From the NCBI RefSeq assembly GCF_002443255.2, contig NW_019211457.1, positions 1,652,727-1,716,726 on the forward strand: a DNA stretch of 64,000 bases, read 5' to 3'. The DNA comes from Varroa destructor. Its lineage: Eukaryota; Arthropoda; Arachnida; Mesostigmata; Varroidae. Shown here in pieces: positions 23,001 to 36,632 of this stretch (positions within the stretch are counted from its first letter, which is position 1; every line of letters starts with the position of its first letter). A model generated the notes under the pieces. It did not search any database. It worked only from the letters and a program-made list of their open reading frames with translations, and was not told where the DNA came from. Made by a program: the position numbers and the translations under genes.

Positions 23001-26000
23001 TTCTATACTGTCTAAGGTTGCAGGTTCCTCGCTGTTTCTTTTACTGTAGCAGGTACTCACGATAGAACGCATAGGGGCCGGCTTTTCTGTTCAAGCTTTA
23101 TTTACCGTTATCTACGACGGCTAAACCGCACTGGTTCAGCCGCTCAGAAGCTTTACGAGTTCGTAACTTCGTAGGTAGCTAAGTAGCTTCCTACATATTT
23201 GGCCATATTAGCGTTAGCTAGAGGTGGCCGTAGCGGGCGCTATGACAGCATCAGTACTCACCCGAAAGCCTCATAGCATGTTCCAAACGTTGTATGGTTA
23301 AGACGAGGCGGCGGTTGCTAATGGACATGAATGATGTGAGAATTAAAACTTCTTTTAGAATGTAATAACTATAAGTGCACCACACAGTAGACATTATAAG
23401 GGTTCGATTGTTAAATTATAATACTCCATATATAGCATGTGTGGGAATACAATGATGATTTGGTAATAAAATATGTTATACCAGAAAAAGTTCACCTGTA
23501 TTTATCAGAAATCGATCCGTGGAAAAACCAAAAGTCAATTGTAGATTTTATATGAGACTTTACATGATTACCAGTACTGCTTGGATTAGTCAAGGTATCG
23601 TGCGGACTGATGCGTCCTGGTATTGTTTCCATTTATCAGTTTGAGCTGCTACGAGATTGTGGTACACCATATAAGAGATTAGCGTAATTGCTTCAATTCC
23701 GTGGTACAATTTTCACCTCTGGTGCTGTGCCTTTACGTTCGTACTTTTCAACTTTCAGAACGTTCCGCTCAGCGAGCCGCAGAGCTTACCAAGTGTCCGC
23801 GGATGCACTCGAATTTTGATTTTTAAAATAATACCCGAAAAAGATTTCGCATAGGATGACATAATCTCAATAGGTTTCTCGTGCATCTAAACATATGTAT
23901 AGATCGGTTATGGCACAACTCGTTTCATCAAAAACTATATACCTTTCATTAGCATCAAGAAAAATATAAATCATATATAATTAATTTCGGGGAAAGGCTC
24001 GTAGAAAAAACCAATTACAATTTCTCCTTCCTGCCCCTAACTAGCTGCACCCTTTTGCCACGAGTGATCCCCATTCTGTAAGTTCATTAAAAACTAGATT
24101 AATCTAGGCTTCTCTTTATCGAAAGGCGCCTGTGAAAAGTCATTAAGGCGTTCAGTTTTTAAAAAGTCAGTCGTCCTTCTTGGGTTTCGATCGCCGCTTT
24201 CTCACTCGCCTTTTTACCCCATTCATCCCTCTTACCCCCCATACATGGCTGAGCTGTTTCTTTCTTAATGATTTATTCGCTTTTGACAGTGCGCTATTCC
24301 TTGTCACAATACCTCGACTATCACTTCCTTCTTGCAAAACCGCCGACCCATACTCCTTACCCATTTTCTGTTGTACCATGCCAAAGTTCGCGCACTTACA
24401 CATTCAAATTCTTCAATACACTTCCCGCCATCGAAGCCTTGCCTCTCCTTCGATCCGAACTCTCTGAGCACATACCAGTCTCTCACGCAGAATTCTCAAT
24501 CATTTAGATTGCTGCTACTGTTGTTGTTGCTGTTGTCATTGTCGTCGTTGTTGTTCTCTGCTGCTCATCAATTTGTGCACTGCTACATATTATCTTGATC
24601 TTCTTCACCATCTTTTTTCCGTTATCTTCGTATTTATATAATATTTCATAATAATATATAGTCAATCAATAAGTATTTCGGCTGGCCATGAGCAACCAGA
24701 CGCTAGGATAAACCGCCAATGAGCCACCTTTCGTGCCAACCTCTATCTCGAACCCTTTTCGCGTTAGGTGCTACCTGCTCATTGCACGCCCAGTGGACCG
24801 GCCGCTAATGCCTGCTAATGTCGGTCACTGACAATGTCAATAAACAACAACAGCAGTGCGTCACCGCTGCCTTGAGCGGTCCTAGCTGGCCGGCCTGAAA
24901 ATGGGCCGAGGTGATGGAAAGTGACGGGGTCTCGTCGATGCTGGCAGAGAAATCCTTCAGTAGTGTCCCCTCGTTCAGTTTCCCGTGTGCTTCTGCTACC
25001 TCTTTTCTCGACCGCCCGTTCACTCTAATCGGGCAGAGCGGAAAAAGCAGGCATAGAATCAGCAGGATTGTATCAATAGTGCTTAAAATGCTGCGGCCTT
25101 TGCAGTAGCTCAAGACAGACGGAACGAAGTGACTGTCCAGACAGAAATCGTTGGCTGGCCGTTTTCTCCCTAGTTCTAACAAGGCGAACGGGTATTATGG
25201 TCCCGTAGCCCGTCTGTATGTTTAGTTGACTATAGTACGTAGACCTGACAGTCCATATGCTCGCGATTTGAAGGGAGGTTACGGGAGAAGGTTGCCCCGG
25301 TGCCGGATTTGATGGCTGTTGTCTTACGTCTACCTTGGCGGGAGGAATACAATTAAAGAGCGACAATGTCCCAACTTGTTATTAATTAGATATCTAAGTG
25401 GTCTTCAAATATAATAATACCATAGATATGCTCAAGTGCTCTTCACTGTAGGTTTGGAGGACCGAGACAAATACGTTCTGAAAAAGGAGGACACATCAGT
25501 TTCAAATTATTTCAGAGATTTGGGGTTTCTCTGTGCTCAAAACTGGAATAGCCCGATTTAGTAAAAAAGCTAATTATTTGATGTAAATTTATTGAAAACC
25601 ATACTTTTACATAAACTTTACGTTCGGTCATGAAATCTGGAGGTTATATTCGAAAAGGCGATCGAACACCCCTAAGATATGCCATTGAATGGAAAGCAGT
25701 GCTCCTTACAATAAAAAAGCAGTTGCGTACAACTGCTAACATTTCGAATGCTATGAAAAATCGTTAAATCTGTTTATTATCTGAGAAAACCATCTTTTTA
25801 ACCATCACACTATTCAATCAATAGAAGCTGTAACCTCGATGCGAAAGAGGGACAATGGCAAAAACGTGTTCTGCTTGCATATTGCCCAGTTATCTCAATA
25901 ACAATTTACCTCCAGTTAAACAAAAGGTGACAATTTAATTATTGGCGCTAAACAGAAAAAAAAAAAAGACATTTTTACAATAATGTAAATATCTAACGGT

Positions 26001-26010
26001 ATTGAGCTGA
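23001..26010. other. no gene recognised
   Basis: AT-rich at 23.3-24.1 and 25.4-26.0 kb, pyrimidine-rich at 24170-24600 with imperfect GTT/GTC repeats near 24510-24560. The 125-codon minus-strand frame at 24805-25182 has no recognised features. Confidence 0.42.
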
Positions 26011-29000
26011 AATCATCACGTCACACATCGTAAACGGCTGTGTACGAGGTTGTGAATGATATCGGGCACTGACAGCAGAATCCAGCTAGAAGGCGATGGG
26101 GGTGACTTAAGGCACCTAGAGCTGCAAGTTGAGATACTGCAGAGGGAAGTGATGTGCCACAAAAACAAGGCACCGGCAGTAGGTACAATACACGAACGGA
26201 ACAGCAGAAAGCACCAAAAAAAAGTACGAGGGGCATGAAGGATCAATATATAGATAATAAATAAATGAACAGTCCAATCTTCTCCTGCTTGAAAGGGCGA
26301 GGATATGTTTCGGTTGAAGATTGCGCCTAGTGTATCGTTTTGGCGCGAGTTAGATTGCGGCCTGCTGACTCGTGCTGAGGAAGCCGGGTACCATGGGGGG
26401 CCATCGGGAGTTTTGAAAAAAGCATGCGTTCAAGAGGGATCAAGCACGCCAGACGACTTTGCCTGGCCAGTGACACACGAAAGAGCAAGATGTATAAGTA
26501 AGTATTGCCAAAAGCTAAACTGGCCTTGCCGCGCTTTCCTGCACAAGATGTTGTCGTGCGGCAGTTGTTGAAGTCTTTCGTGATGGCATCATGTGGTTTG
26601 TATCAACATTTCGGCTTTTTTTGCGCTCATGATTTTTCTTTCGTTTCAAGTGTACGTGTTCACAAAATGCCACGAATTAACGAACTTTTTCTCAATGAGA
26701 AAAGTAAGACAGAGAGAGAAGCTTTGCGGGCTTCCATATGCCGTTCGCTCCTTGCACTTCCTTAGTCCTTGTCGATTATTGGAGACTGTTAGTAATTAAT
26801 GAAAGTTGTCGCACAGTCCATGCCGTGGTATAGCAGTATCTGCGATAACAGCAAAGCGAGTAAGATTGGGCGGAAGAAGGGGCAAACAATGCTGATCTAG
26901 CTGACTGGGGTAGGATGCTGCTAAAAGTTGTCTGTGCCGATGGCAGCAATGACTAGCTTTTTTGTCATTGCTTACACTTGGTGCGCACATGTTGGGCTGA
27001 GTAATCATAAATGGGGCATTGATTTATGTATGGGTCGACACGCAATGCCCCTACATCCATTTACTGGTCTTTTTCTTTCGTAACAAAGTTTTTTGTTCTG
27101 AATGTAAAATTTAGCTAAAAACGGGTGTGAATATATGTCGGGTAAACTATGGTACACATATGGAATCATCAGATAAACCTAAATTTGAGAAATATATGTG
27201 GGACTATTATGTTAATAGGAAAATAACAAAAAGTAATCGATCGTAATGGAACACACTTAGTTGAATAATATTAGTTGGTTTAATAATAGTTTTAAAATAA
27301 AAAAATACATTTGCATATGTTTTACTTTAAGAGCCATTAACGCTTTATATATATAAACATATATGGATTTATAGAGTAAACTTCTTGCATTTGTTCACGC
27401 ACGCTTTAGTGCTTTTTGTCGTACTGTATGTATTGCCCAAATAGCAAAAACTAATAATATTACCTGGGTCGTTAGGAACTTGGATACATTTTTGCCACTG
27501 TGCATTTGAGCTGAATCCGATAAGCCGGGAGGTATATGAGTTAACAGAATAAAAAAAAGCTTATTTTTCATGAATTTTTGCCCCAGCTGCTTGAGGATGT
27601 TGGTAGCAATTATTAAAAAGCATGAAGCCACGCTCGTTATGAGCTTTGCGTCTTTACATGATGATTTTTTTAATCTGTGGGTGTAACCTTTCGGCTAACG
27701 ATCTGTGTCCTCTATTGATTTCAGCGTCGGCTTGCTTTGTTTTGAATTTTCGTTCCTCGCTTTCCAACAGGTAAACGTTAAACCAAGCTGTATTTTATTG
27801 TTAAGCAACAACAGTCGATTGCTTGGTACCATTTTTCGTCACCAGTATTGCCTCTGTTTTAATAAGCTGCAGTTCACATCTACCATGAATTTGTTGCTTC
27901 ATTTTCTATTCTTCCTTGCTTATATGGAATGCGTCTGACGCCAGAGGACCTATTTTGTTACTTCTAATTAGTAACCCTAATTATACTGTTATCATCCTTG
28001 TTTGTTCATAAAAACCTTTTTCTTATACTTAAACTTGGGCGCGAATACCATAGTATCACATATGCGTGTACGACTATGAAGCATTAAGCAGAATATTGTG
28101 TTAAACATCTATTCGACTACTTCGGCCAAGCCTTAACTTTCACTCCGTGTGTGAATTTCAACTTGTGACTTTTCCGTCTCCTATTGGCAGCAGCTTGTCG
28201 TTGTTCTATTGACCCTCGTTTAGAGAAGATCGCTTCTGTGACGTCGTGGGTGTCGCTGCCGAAGGTTTATAGAGGGCGGCGAACTAAGGGGTGCCTAAAA
28301 GGCAAAAGCCTTCGGTAGCTGCTTCACGCAAGTCGTAGCTCTGTCTCTTCATGCTTAACACACACTATCGTAGCCGTCCGTATGGATAACGCTGCCACCG
28401 TATACTTATTCTCTACACTTTGTCTGCCCTAGGGCAAAGCCACCCGGAGGTCCTATTAGCGCCTGCTAGACCCAGCTTGCCCGCTGAGTCGGTCGGCTAG
28501 CAAGTAGACAGGTGCCACTAAGGTAGCTGAAAGCAGCGATCTAGGTGCTCTCGAAGCTGCTTCGGCCTCTTGCTCATTCCCATCGTTGTCGTCCTCACCA
28601 GGGCCTTGGTCCTGCAAATAGACCTGTGGCGACGGCGAGAGGCCTGGGTTCCTGTCAAAGACCACACTTAGGCGTTCCCGTATATACACAGCCTCCCCGA
28701 ACTCACAAAGACGTACAAATGCACATTGCACACAAGGCCAGTGGCCAGTTGCATTGGCTTGGACCGCTGCAGTTCTAAAGACCCCTTGGCCAACAATAGG
28801 TCTGCTATGGTCCGCCTAATCCAGATAGAAATGACCCGTGCGCTTAAGTAATTTCCTTTCCCAGCCACCGCCAGGGTTATGATAACTCTTCGCTATGAAG
28901 GCTGCGCAGAGCACCCCATATGCTACCTTGGTGCTGACAGGCAAACAACTCTATAAGGTTTCAGCCAGCTGCATGTCGCTTTGGTCGCCTTGTCTATATA

Positions 29001-29660
29001 GCATCGCTACGGGTACTTTCCATGGAGTAGCGACAGCGGACACTTTTGCATTATAGACACGTAGATATTGGGATGAAGGTGCAAAGCTACAATGAAGGCT
29101 TCTGGGTCCTGTGCAACGGACGTGCAACGGCTTCCGATCTTTGACTGGGGCAAACGAATTCGGTTGGAGTTCAGCTGGAGAGCAGTCAGTTTGCCTCTCA
29201 CTGACTGGAAGGGTAACTGACGATAGCGGCATTGCCATGCTACAGTGTGAACATCGGACTCGGCAAGCGGCTCCTGGTTTTGGGGGACAAATGGGCAAAT
29301 GCCTGCTCATGTAGTACCGAGTGAAGGGCGTCAGACAAGCAGAAGGGGGCAAAAAGGATAATGCCTTCTACCAATAGCAGTTGTTCTAGGTTCCCCATTA
29401 TCTCTCTGTTCTCCCCATGCAAAGTACGATCGTAGATGCAGACTCTGGTGGCTTGACTGGCGCTGATCAAGAATCCACCGATCTTCCCTTCCCTGCAACT
29501 CCAGCGCCGTCAACACCTTCGACGAAAGCGCCGTAGACGATGGACCGTAGTTTCAACTAATACATCCTAATATATGGCTACAAACGATGGACTTTTATAC
29601 ACTCACATGTAACGACGGGACCTGACGGAGCCGACATGCACCGCATTCGCTCTAGTCATG
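26011..29660. other. no gene supported
   Basis: There are short frames throughout. A 133-codon minus-strand frame (28951-29352) and a 91-codon one (28456-28731) overlap plus-strand frames and have no ATG-led or splice-supported structure. The rest is AT-rich. Confidence 0.4.
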
Positions 29661-29668
29661 AATTTCTC

Positions 29669-29770
29669 TCACACTCATATACACACACACACACACACAC
29701 ATACACATAGAAACAGACTCACACTCATATACACACACACACACACACACACATACACATAGAAACAGAC
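29669..29770 (+). repeat. tandem duplication containing (AC)n
   Basis: A 50-bp unit (29669-29718) is repeated as a 52-bp unit (29719-29770). Each has TCACACTCATAT, then (AC)10 or (AC)11, then ATACACATAGAAACAGAC. The only difference is one AC step, so the duplication is recent or has been homogenised. Confidence 0.95.
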
Positions 29771-32700
29771 TAGTGCAAAGCCACTACTAGCCACACGGCT
29801 GACCCACACAGTGGCACAAGAGTATTTGTCATGTCTAGTAGACATTTAGGCCTTACTATTATTATACATCGTTGTGGTGCTTACGATATGCCCAGCCTGA
29901 GTTGCCGCCTGCACCGTACTTTGGCTCATTGGCCCTTCTGTCCAATGTTCTTATCCCCGTTCCTGCTGGGGGTTGGTGTTTAATCGAATGGCCGTTTGCA
30001 GGAGGTGTTGCGCGCACTTGTGGACTCCAAGCGCAGAACCGGATCCATTGCACCGAAAGGTATTTAACCACTGCTACTACTGTTACTCAGTAGGGTCGTC
30101 ACGAATCTGAGAAGCCACGTACACCTTCGAAATGCAAACCCCTGTGTGTCCGCCGAGAAGGAAGGCTAAGTCGGTGGTGATAGAAATGGCCGGCCTATTG
30201 CTAACAGACCGAAAAAGAAGGACTGGCAGCTAAGATGGACCAAAATGTTGTAAATCAATGAATAGGGCAGATTTTACAATGTCTAATAAGGCCTTGGCAG
30301 AGCCCTTTGAGGTAGATGGAAAGAGGTGGATGGTTTCTGCAGCACGCCAGCCGGGAAGAGGATTACTGAAGCCGGTATTGCCCTTGGCAAGCAGACCGGC
30401 AAACGATTGAAGTCGCCATCCTAGACCAACATGAATAGATGCACGAATTGGCATGATACACAATCTTAGCTATTTATGATAGTGAGTTTTAATAAGCTCA
30501 GACAATAAATGCCTGGAATAGACTGACAATCCCGTTGCAACAGATAGGTTATATTTAAAAGTATGTCTTAGTTAGCGTGCATTTGGTAAAAAGTTCAATT
30601 ATGACTTTGTATAGGAAGCGTAAATATGAACGGATGATCAGGAGCTGATGTTGTTCCGGACGAAACCATTTTGGAGTCAATCGAATGAATACAATTAGCG
30701 ACATAAATGTCCTACAATGCAGCTTGGCCGCAGTTCTCATCAGATCGGTTTTTATTACCTGGCAGCGAGAAGTTCCCAAAAATACACAAAACTGAACACG
30801 TCTAAAGTTAATAACGTGCTAAGGGGTTTTACGCGTACGTCACGATTCACGCGAAAGTTAATCAAATGTTCATTACCGAGTAGACACTATTTAATTGATT
30901 TTTTACGATAACCCACCTCGGTTTATTCGTTACCTATAGCTTTAAAATGATTTTCTATAACGTTCACTAGTCATGGCATAACTAGAGCATAGAGATCAAT
31001 AATCTTCCTTCTGAAATAACAGCGACTGTAGTGTTGATGCCCTAACTACTACCTAAATAGTTGATTCGCGAGACGAACACTATATAGCTGCCTCCGATGT
31101 AGGGAACTTTGTGAAACGCGGCTAGCCGTTTACCTTTTTTAACTACAACTTGGCAGGCGATAAGGGGTTGCTTTCCCAGACGTCACTGGAGAAACCACCT
31201 TGATACTCAAAAGGATAAGGAGATAGCGGAGCCTCAATTGACGCGTTGGCACAGGCGCGGATAGTTTCAGTAGAAAGAAGGCTGATTGGCTGCTAGGCAT
31301 ATTCAGGGTCAAACAGGTTTGCGTCATGTCAAAGGGTCACTCACGAAGATTAGCTGAGGATATCATTGGTTAATGAAGTTATTCTACTTTGATGCGCGTC
31401 CTTCGGCTTCTCCAGCAGCATCCTACATGGTCATGGAAACAATCACAGCGCATTTCTCTGCAGTACTAGACCAACACAAACCCATTAGCACTGCCAGAAT
31501 AACCAAATACATCTTGAAAATTCGTTTTGGGCTAATGCTATCTGCATTTCTGCGAACTTGATGAAGTAAACTGTTCGGCAAAAACCAAGACAGCAGCCTG
31601 CTTTACATGTAAGTCGATAATAAAAAAATAATACCGGACAACTTATTTAAGTGCTGTACCTTAGCACATAGGCATAGAAGGTAAGGTTATTTCTTGGTTT
31701 GCCCTTTGTCCTGTGACTGACAGCAACTCTTCAGTCATAGCATGGTCCAGTCAATTTTCGTACCGATAGATTAACTCTACCTTTTTATGAACGTTTTGTT
31801 TCTATCGCGTCATAAAAAGCCTATCAAATGATGCATAACACATAGTCAAGGTAAATATCAGCTTTAAACACTGATGACAGGTTTCGAACGCAGCGTTCAA
31901 GCTCCACTCGAAAGCTGGTTGACAACGTTTTATCTTATTGAGCACCTCCTCTATAAAAAATTAGTAGTACACGGTTATAATATTAAATGAGGTTACCCGC
32001 TAGACAACTCCGCAATTCATTGTTGCTCCAGGTACTCCTGTGCTTTCTCTCTGGCTACATAGACGCTGAGGCAAGGCCTGTTCCTGAGTATTCGTTGTCC
32101 CTATGTTTTTCTATGAGAAAAATGCGTGAGGGACAGGATCGGGGGCCACCGGGTCCATTTTAATCCGGGTGTGATGCCATTTCGAATCGGGTACAGGTTT
32201 TCGGCATTAGGGATCGCTCGTCTGACGCCTCTAAAGACTAGTGCTAGCCAACGCCTCTCGAGGTTGGTGACTTCGAAGCCGAGTGAAAGCTTCAGCATAC
32301 AGATACGTATAGGAAGAGGTGTGGGGTTGTACAAGGCGCCGGCTAAGATGTACTCCAACAGGCATGGATACGCACCAACTTACAGCATTCCTTCCTGCAA
32401 GCCATGGTACGCCTGCCATCCACTAAGGCTGCTTGGCTTGTGAAGACATCGTTGTGCTTCATCCACGGGTATCGGTGATGGCTGGACCAACGACGTCTAT
32501 TGAGATCCTGAGGGAGTGCATCGGATAGATGGATGGCGATCAACACAGAGGGAGCGAGCAATATGAGTGCTATAGTTGATTCAGTCCCCGTCTCAAATTG
32601 GCCTGTCCCAGGCTCGGCGCCATTGCCGCTGCTAGATGGTCGTCTGTTGGTCTAAAAGGGTGTGTTAGTTAGTTAATTAGGCCATCTTAACGTAGCTTAG

Positions 32701-33185
32701 CGTTGAGTAGGGACGTTGTAAGCGCCAGGGGGTAAACGAATAAGGGACTTTTTCTCGGCTCAGACAGCACGAGCGACAGATGAGTCTACGCCGTCTTTAG
32801 TTTATACTCTCGGGACTGTAGGGAACCGGTTGCACTAGCAGGCTAAACAACGAGTACAACTCAGCGCGTTATAAACGAGTTTGTCCGCCCGGTCAGCGGA
32901 TATAAGTTATCCGTAATGGCGCCTATCACAAACTGAGAAAAATATGATGTATACTAAGAAACCTGTTAATGATAGCGAACATCATTTACCTTACTATTAT
33001 TATTATGAATATTGTCAAATGAATCATATTTGTCAGTTTTTTAAAGTAGAATTAATAAGATAATGATGGATATGTTATACTGTGGGTGTTCTTCTAACCT
33101 AAATCGATCGTTCTGGCTAAGCATTCTTGATTCACTGGTTACTTACGTGTTGTTACTCGAGACGACTACAGAGATTGAATGGTTA

Positions 33186-33203
33186 TCGGTGGCGAGCCAC
33201 CGA
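33186..33203. repeat. perfect 8-bp hairpin
   Basis: TCGGTGGC and GCCACCGA are separated by GA. The short perfect stem may be chance. Confidence 0.45.
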
Positions 33204-34588
33204 CTTCGCGTCTCACGATTTAGCGTTATTCTTTTATCGATATTCCATTTACGAGGCCTCATGATAACGACTTCCCCCGCGGCCCTAATACCTCAGCAGT
33301 TCGAACCAGATTCAACAGTCTTAGTCGCGTGCAAGAACCAGGTCTGAACTGTATGCAATTGAGCGAACAGCTAGTAACTAGTTCTTTTTATAAGGCCTAG
33401 TCGAAGTGTAGTGACGCTTCCAGGAGTTGCCAACGTTCCTGAAAATAGTTAGCAGGAAATACTCGTTCAAAGGAGCTTGATTCAAATAATACAGCAACGG
33501 TTGACCTCATATGAGCCGAGACCGTCCCCTTGGCATTAAAAAACCCCGAGCGCCTTCACTTCAACTAAACATTCATCGGCTCCGTATATCGACACGCAAC
33601 CGATTGATCGCGTGCCAAAGGCTGATTCAAGATGAGGCTCAGGATTAAGTCATTCAATTATGGTTTAGATGAACGGTAGCTCCTTGAAATATTCGCGCTG
33701 ACTATACATGGTCCTTTGTCCTCTAGTTTCACTCACTTGCCTAGAACCCTTGAAAAAAAATCATTAGAAGTAAAAATCATAAAAAATCATGCACGAATTT
33801 ATCACGTATATTGCGTACATTCATATTGCACAGGCGTTGGTTCTTATCCAGGCTCCAAATTGGGTGGATTTGGTTTACAATAGCCAAAAATTGCTTGGTT
33901 CTAAAAAAAGGAAAGTGCCTATACAGAAGCGCGCAATTTTTCTGCATTAAATTTACATGCTGTTCTTTATAAATGGATCGAATATTGAACATCTGATGGT
34001 TTATAAATTTGTTCAGATTTTATTTACACAGAGAAAATAAGCATAACTGCATCACGGAACTTCAGAGGTATCACTGTTAGCAGAGCGGTATCGACTTTAA
34101 TACAAATTAGGGACGATTCATACTGTTTATTAAGCTGTTCATGGCTACGGCTGTGAGGTTGAATCAGCAAGCTTCTATCCCAGATTAGCCGAACCCCGAG
34201 AGTTCATTTCCCTGCCCGGAAACCGACGGATCACGTCACGCTGTGGTTTGGCCGTGACAATGGCGGGTGTCATGCGTCCGGGCAAGCTCGCGTATCGAGT
34301 GGTTCATCTCTGATCAGCCGATTCAATAGATAGAAATGATTTACTCCTGTCTTAGTTGTCTTGCACCGTCACAGATCGATATGTTGACGACAACGTTGAG
34401 TATCAGCGCATATGTTTTGCTATATATATTGCCTTTGCTGATATGATACTAATGTTCGCTCCAGAGAGAACCCCTTCATATGCTCTCCAATTGGAGTGAT
34501 CTGTGAAGAGGTTCGAACCTGCGCCTATTTCCTAAACGATTTGATTTCGTATGATTTGTCCGATCATTTTGCTATGAGCTCACTTCGC

Positions 34589-34619
34589 TGGGAAGCTACT
34601 GGGAAGCTGGGAAGTTACT
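34589..34619 (+). repeat. short tandem repeat GGGAAGCTACT
   Basis: Three consecutive related units (GGGAAGCTACT, GGGAAGCT, GGGAAGTTACT) form a tiny local repeat. Confidence 0.7.
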
Positions 34620-36035
34620 GACGTGCATATGGAAATTTACACTTTTATATGTGGGACTATCAATAAGACAATAGAGACAGTAAGACTCAGAGCATTTCTA
34701 ATCGGAATTCCAATATAGTCTTCGGAAACATACTCCTCCGAAACATGCTATAAGCATTGCTAAATTTCTTATGATGTTTCAGATATGCAACTCTTGACAA
34801 CTATATGCCGACATAATCGAAAACACCAAGATAAAGCAGATTGTCACCTTTGTCATTGTGTTCTGCAACTCTTTAGGCATACCTGCATTACTTTCAACAC
34901 CATCTTGTTTTAGGCATCTCATAATTAAAGAGTATATTATGACTCTGTTTGAACCTTTATAGACCTACTACGCATAACCTTGGCCGGAATTCGTAGCAAC
35001 CCACCGAAACTGCCTTTCACAGACGGTGTGGTCTCCTCAACAGCCGAGATGACTGCCTTCACGTCTCAATTCTAACTTAAATTTTATCGCCTCATTTACC
35101 ATTTCACTTATCCACATTGACCCACGTCCTCTGATTGGTTCTTTCACAAACGGGATACTAAAAGAACATAAGACGAACCAATGCTTCGTATCTATGTTAA
35201 CTTGTTAACAAAACCTAATCAGTACCTTCCCGTTAGCTCTCTTTTTGGAATTCAGACTTTTTTGTTCTCTTTTTTTTTATCTAGACTTGTCTCTCTTTGC
35301 CGATGAAGCTGGATACCAGTTCCCTGTGCGTAAGAAACTGCAAAAATCGATTATTGAATCATTATCATCTTATTCCCTGTTTTTCGTTATTTGTCGTGTC
35401 AGCGATCCTTCTTCAACTCAGCTTCGTTTCGTCGCGTGGGAGGATTTGACTCCTTGAAGCCTTCTATTAATGCGATGATATCCACACAACGGCAGGAAGA
35501 GAGTATCCATACATTTGTTATCTCTGATCTGCTAGGGACTACCCCATTTTTTTTTGTTTGATTCGCCGTCAGACCATTTTTCCATTGCTTCTCCCCTTAC
35601 CAATAGCTCTTTGCCGGTGAAAAAAATAGGCCGCAATTATACTCGAGCTTAAACGGAGACAAAAAGAGTGGCAGATACGTATGATGTCGATAATAATAGT
35701 GCAAGCAAGCTGAGTGTGCTATGAAAGAAAAGGTTTGGGGGAAAAATAGGGGCTTCAACCTGGCCGATGTGCGGCTCTCAACGATGTCGTCCTCTGAGAC
35801 TTACTGCTCCGTTTCCTGCTTCTCAATCTTCTCTCTGATGATATACACTGATCCCGTCGCTTCTTGTCTTCGCCGCGAAATATCTACTACACCACGTAAA
35901 GAGTACGAAGACAATAGATAACACTGATGTAATTGAAGAGAACGGCTTCACTCGCAAAGGTTTGAAGAGAGAAAGATCGGGATTTTGCCGACTTCTCGCT
36001 AGTCCCAAATCTAGGGGTCAAAAAGTACTCCTGGG

Positions 36036-36290
36036 TTATGAGTTCAACCCACAAATAGACACGATGTTATAGCCGTTCCACTCCGCTGTACTCGTTGTAT
36101 TGGGAGGTTCTTTGTCGTACGAATCACATATCGATCGTTTTGTCTCCATGTACCCTTTCTCCGTTCGCGTATAAGTAACGCGTGTAGATGAATGTTCAAT
36201 CCTGAGTAACACGGTAGGAAATGACGAGTCGTCGATGATCCACTTATTTTGATCTGCATAGATTTCGCTCCATTTAAGGCGCTTCACGTC
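36036..36290 (-). CDS. possible terminal exon, unknown protein
   Basis: A minus-strand frame runs from just after an in-frame stop to TAA at 36036-36038. A TTTGTTTAAATAG acceptor-like sequence precedes GCCAGGCCTAAATTC. The translation is rich in Thr, Ser, Tyr and charged residues, with two Trp in the first half (KWSEIYADQNKWIIDD), a Cys near residue 55 and another near the end (SICGLNS). That resembles secreted-protein composition, but I recognise no family. The first ATG is at 36287. Upstream exons would lie at higher coordinates and were not identified. The length alone is within chance expectation. Confidence 0.18.
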   Translation of the reverse strand, partial: DVKRLKWSEIYADQNKWIIDDSSFPTVLLRIEHSSTRVTYTRTEKGYMETKRSICDSYDKEPPNTTSTAEWNGYNIVSICGLNS

Positions 36291-36555
36291 GAATTTAGGC
36301 CTGGCCTATTTAAACAAAAGCCGAGGCAAGGCATTCGACAGTGGTCGTTTTTGTATCTATATGTGATGTATATTATATGAGTGCATATGACTACGAGCAA
36401 ATTTTCGTATTCGTTACATTTGTGCCGCGTATTTCTGTACTATTTTTTGAGGTAAATTATTGGCGGATCGAACGAGCTGTGAAATCATGAGTGATGCAGC
36501 AAGCAGGTTTCCTGCTCGTTATTTGTTATTCGATAAAATCTGAAATAGATTACGG

Positions 36556-36569
36556 CATATATATATATG
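36556..36569. repeat. (AT)n microsatellite
   Basis: A short AT run next to the hairpin element at 36579. Confidence 0.8.
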
Positions 36570-36578
36570 TCAAGAAAG

Positions 36579-36632
36579 TACCTGTCGCTAAGTAAACGTT
36601 CATATATGTATGAATTTATTTAGCGACAGGTA
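36579..36632. mobile_element. very short TA-flanked hairpin element (MITE-like)
   Basis: The 17-nt arms at 36580-36596 (ACCTGTCGCTAAGTAAA) and 36615-36631 (TTTATTTAGCGACAGGT) are complementary at 16 positions plus one G:T pair. TA lies at each outer edge, the target duplication typical of Tc1/mariner transposons. The loop is about 18 nt. It could equally be the hairpin of a small RNA precursor, but the stem is short for a miRNA. No second copy was seen in the window. Confidence 0.5.

Larger units (their letters stand above)
29771..36035. other. no gene recognised
   Basis: Mixed composition, with short frames only. Small structures here are an 8-bp hairpin at 33186-33203, a 12-bp palindrome AGGTTCGAACCT at 34509-34520 and a short GGGAAGC-type repeat at 34589-34620. 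Confidence 0.45.

Noticed and set aside
34509..34520. AGGTTCGAACCT, resembling a tRNA B box on both strands
   Set aside because: It is simply a 12-bp palindrome; no A box or cloverleaf lies upstream on either strand.
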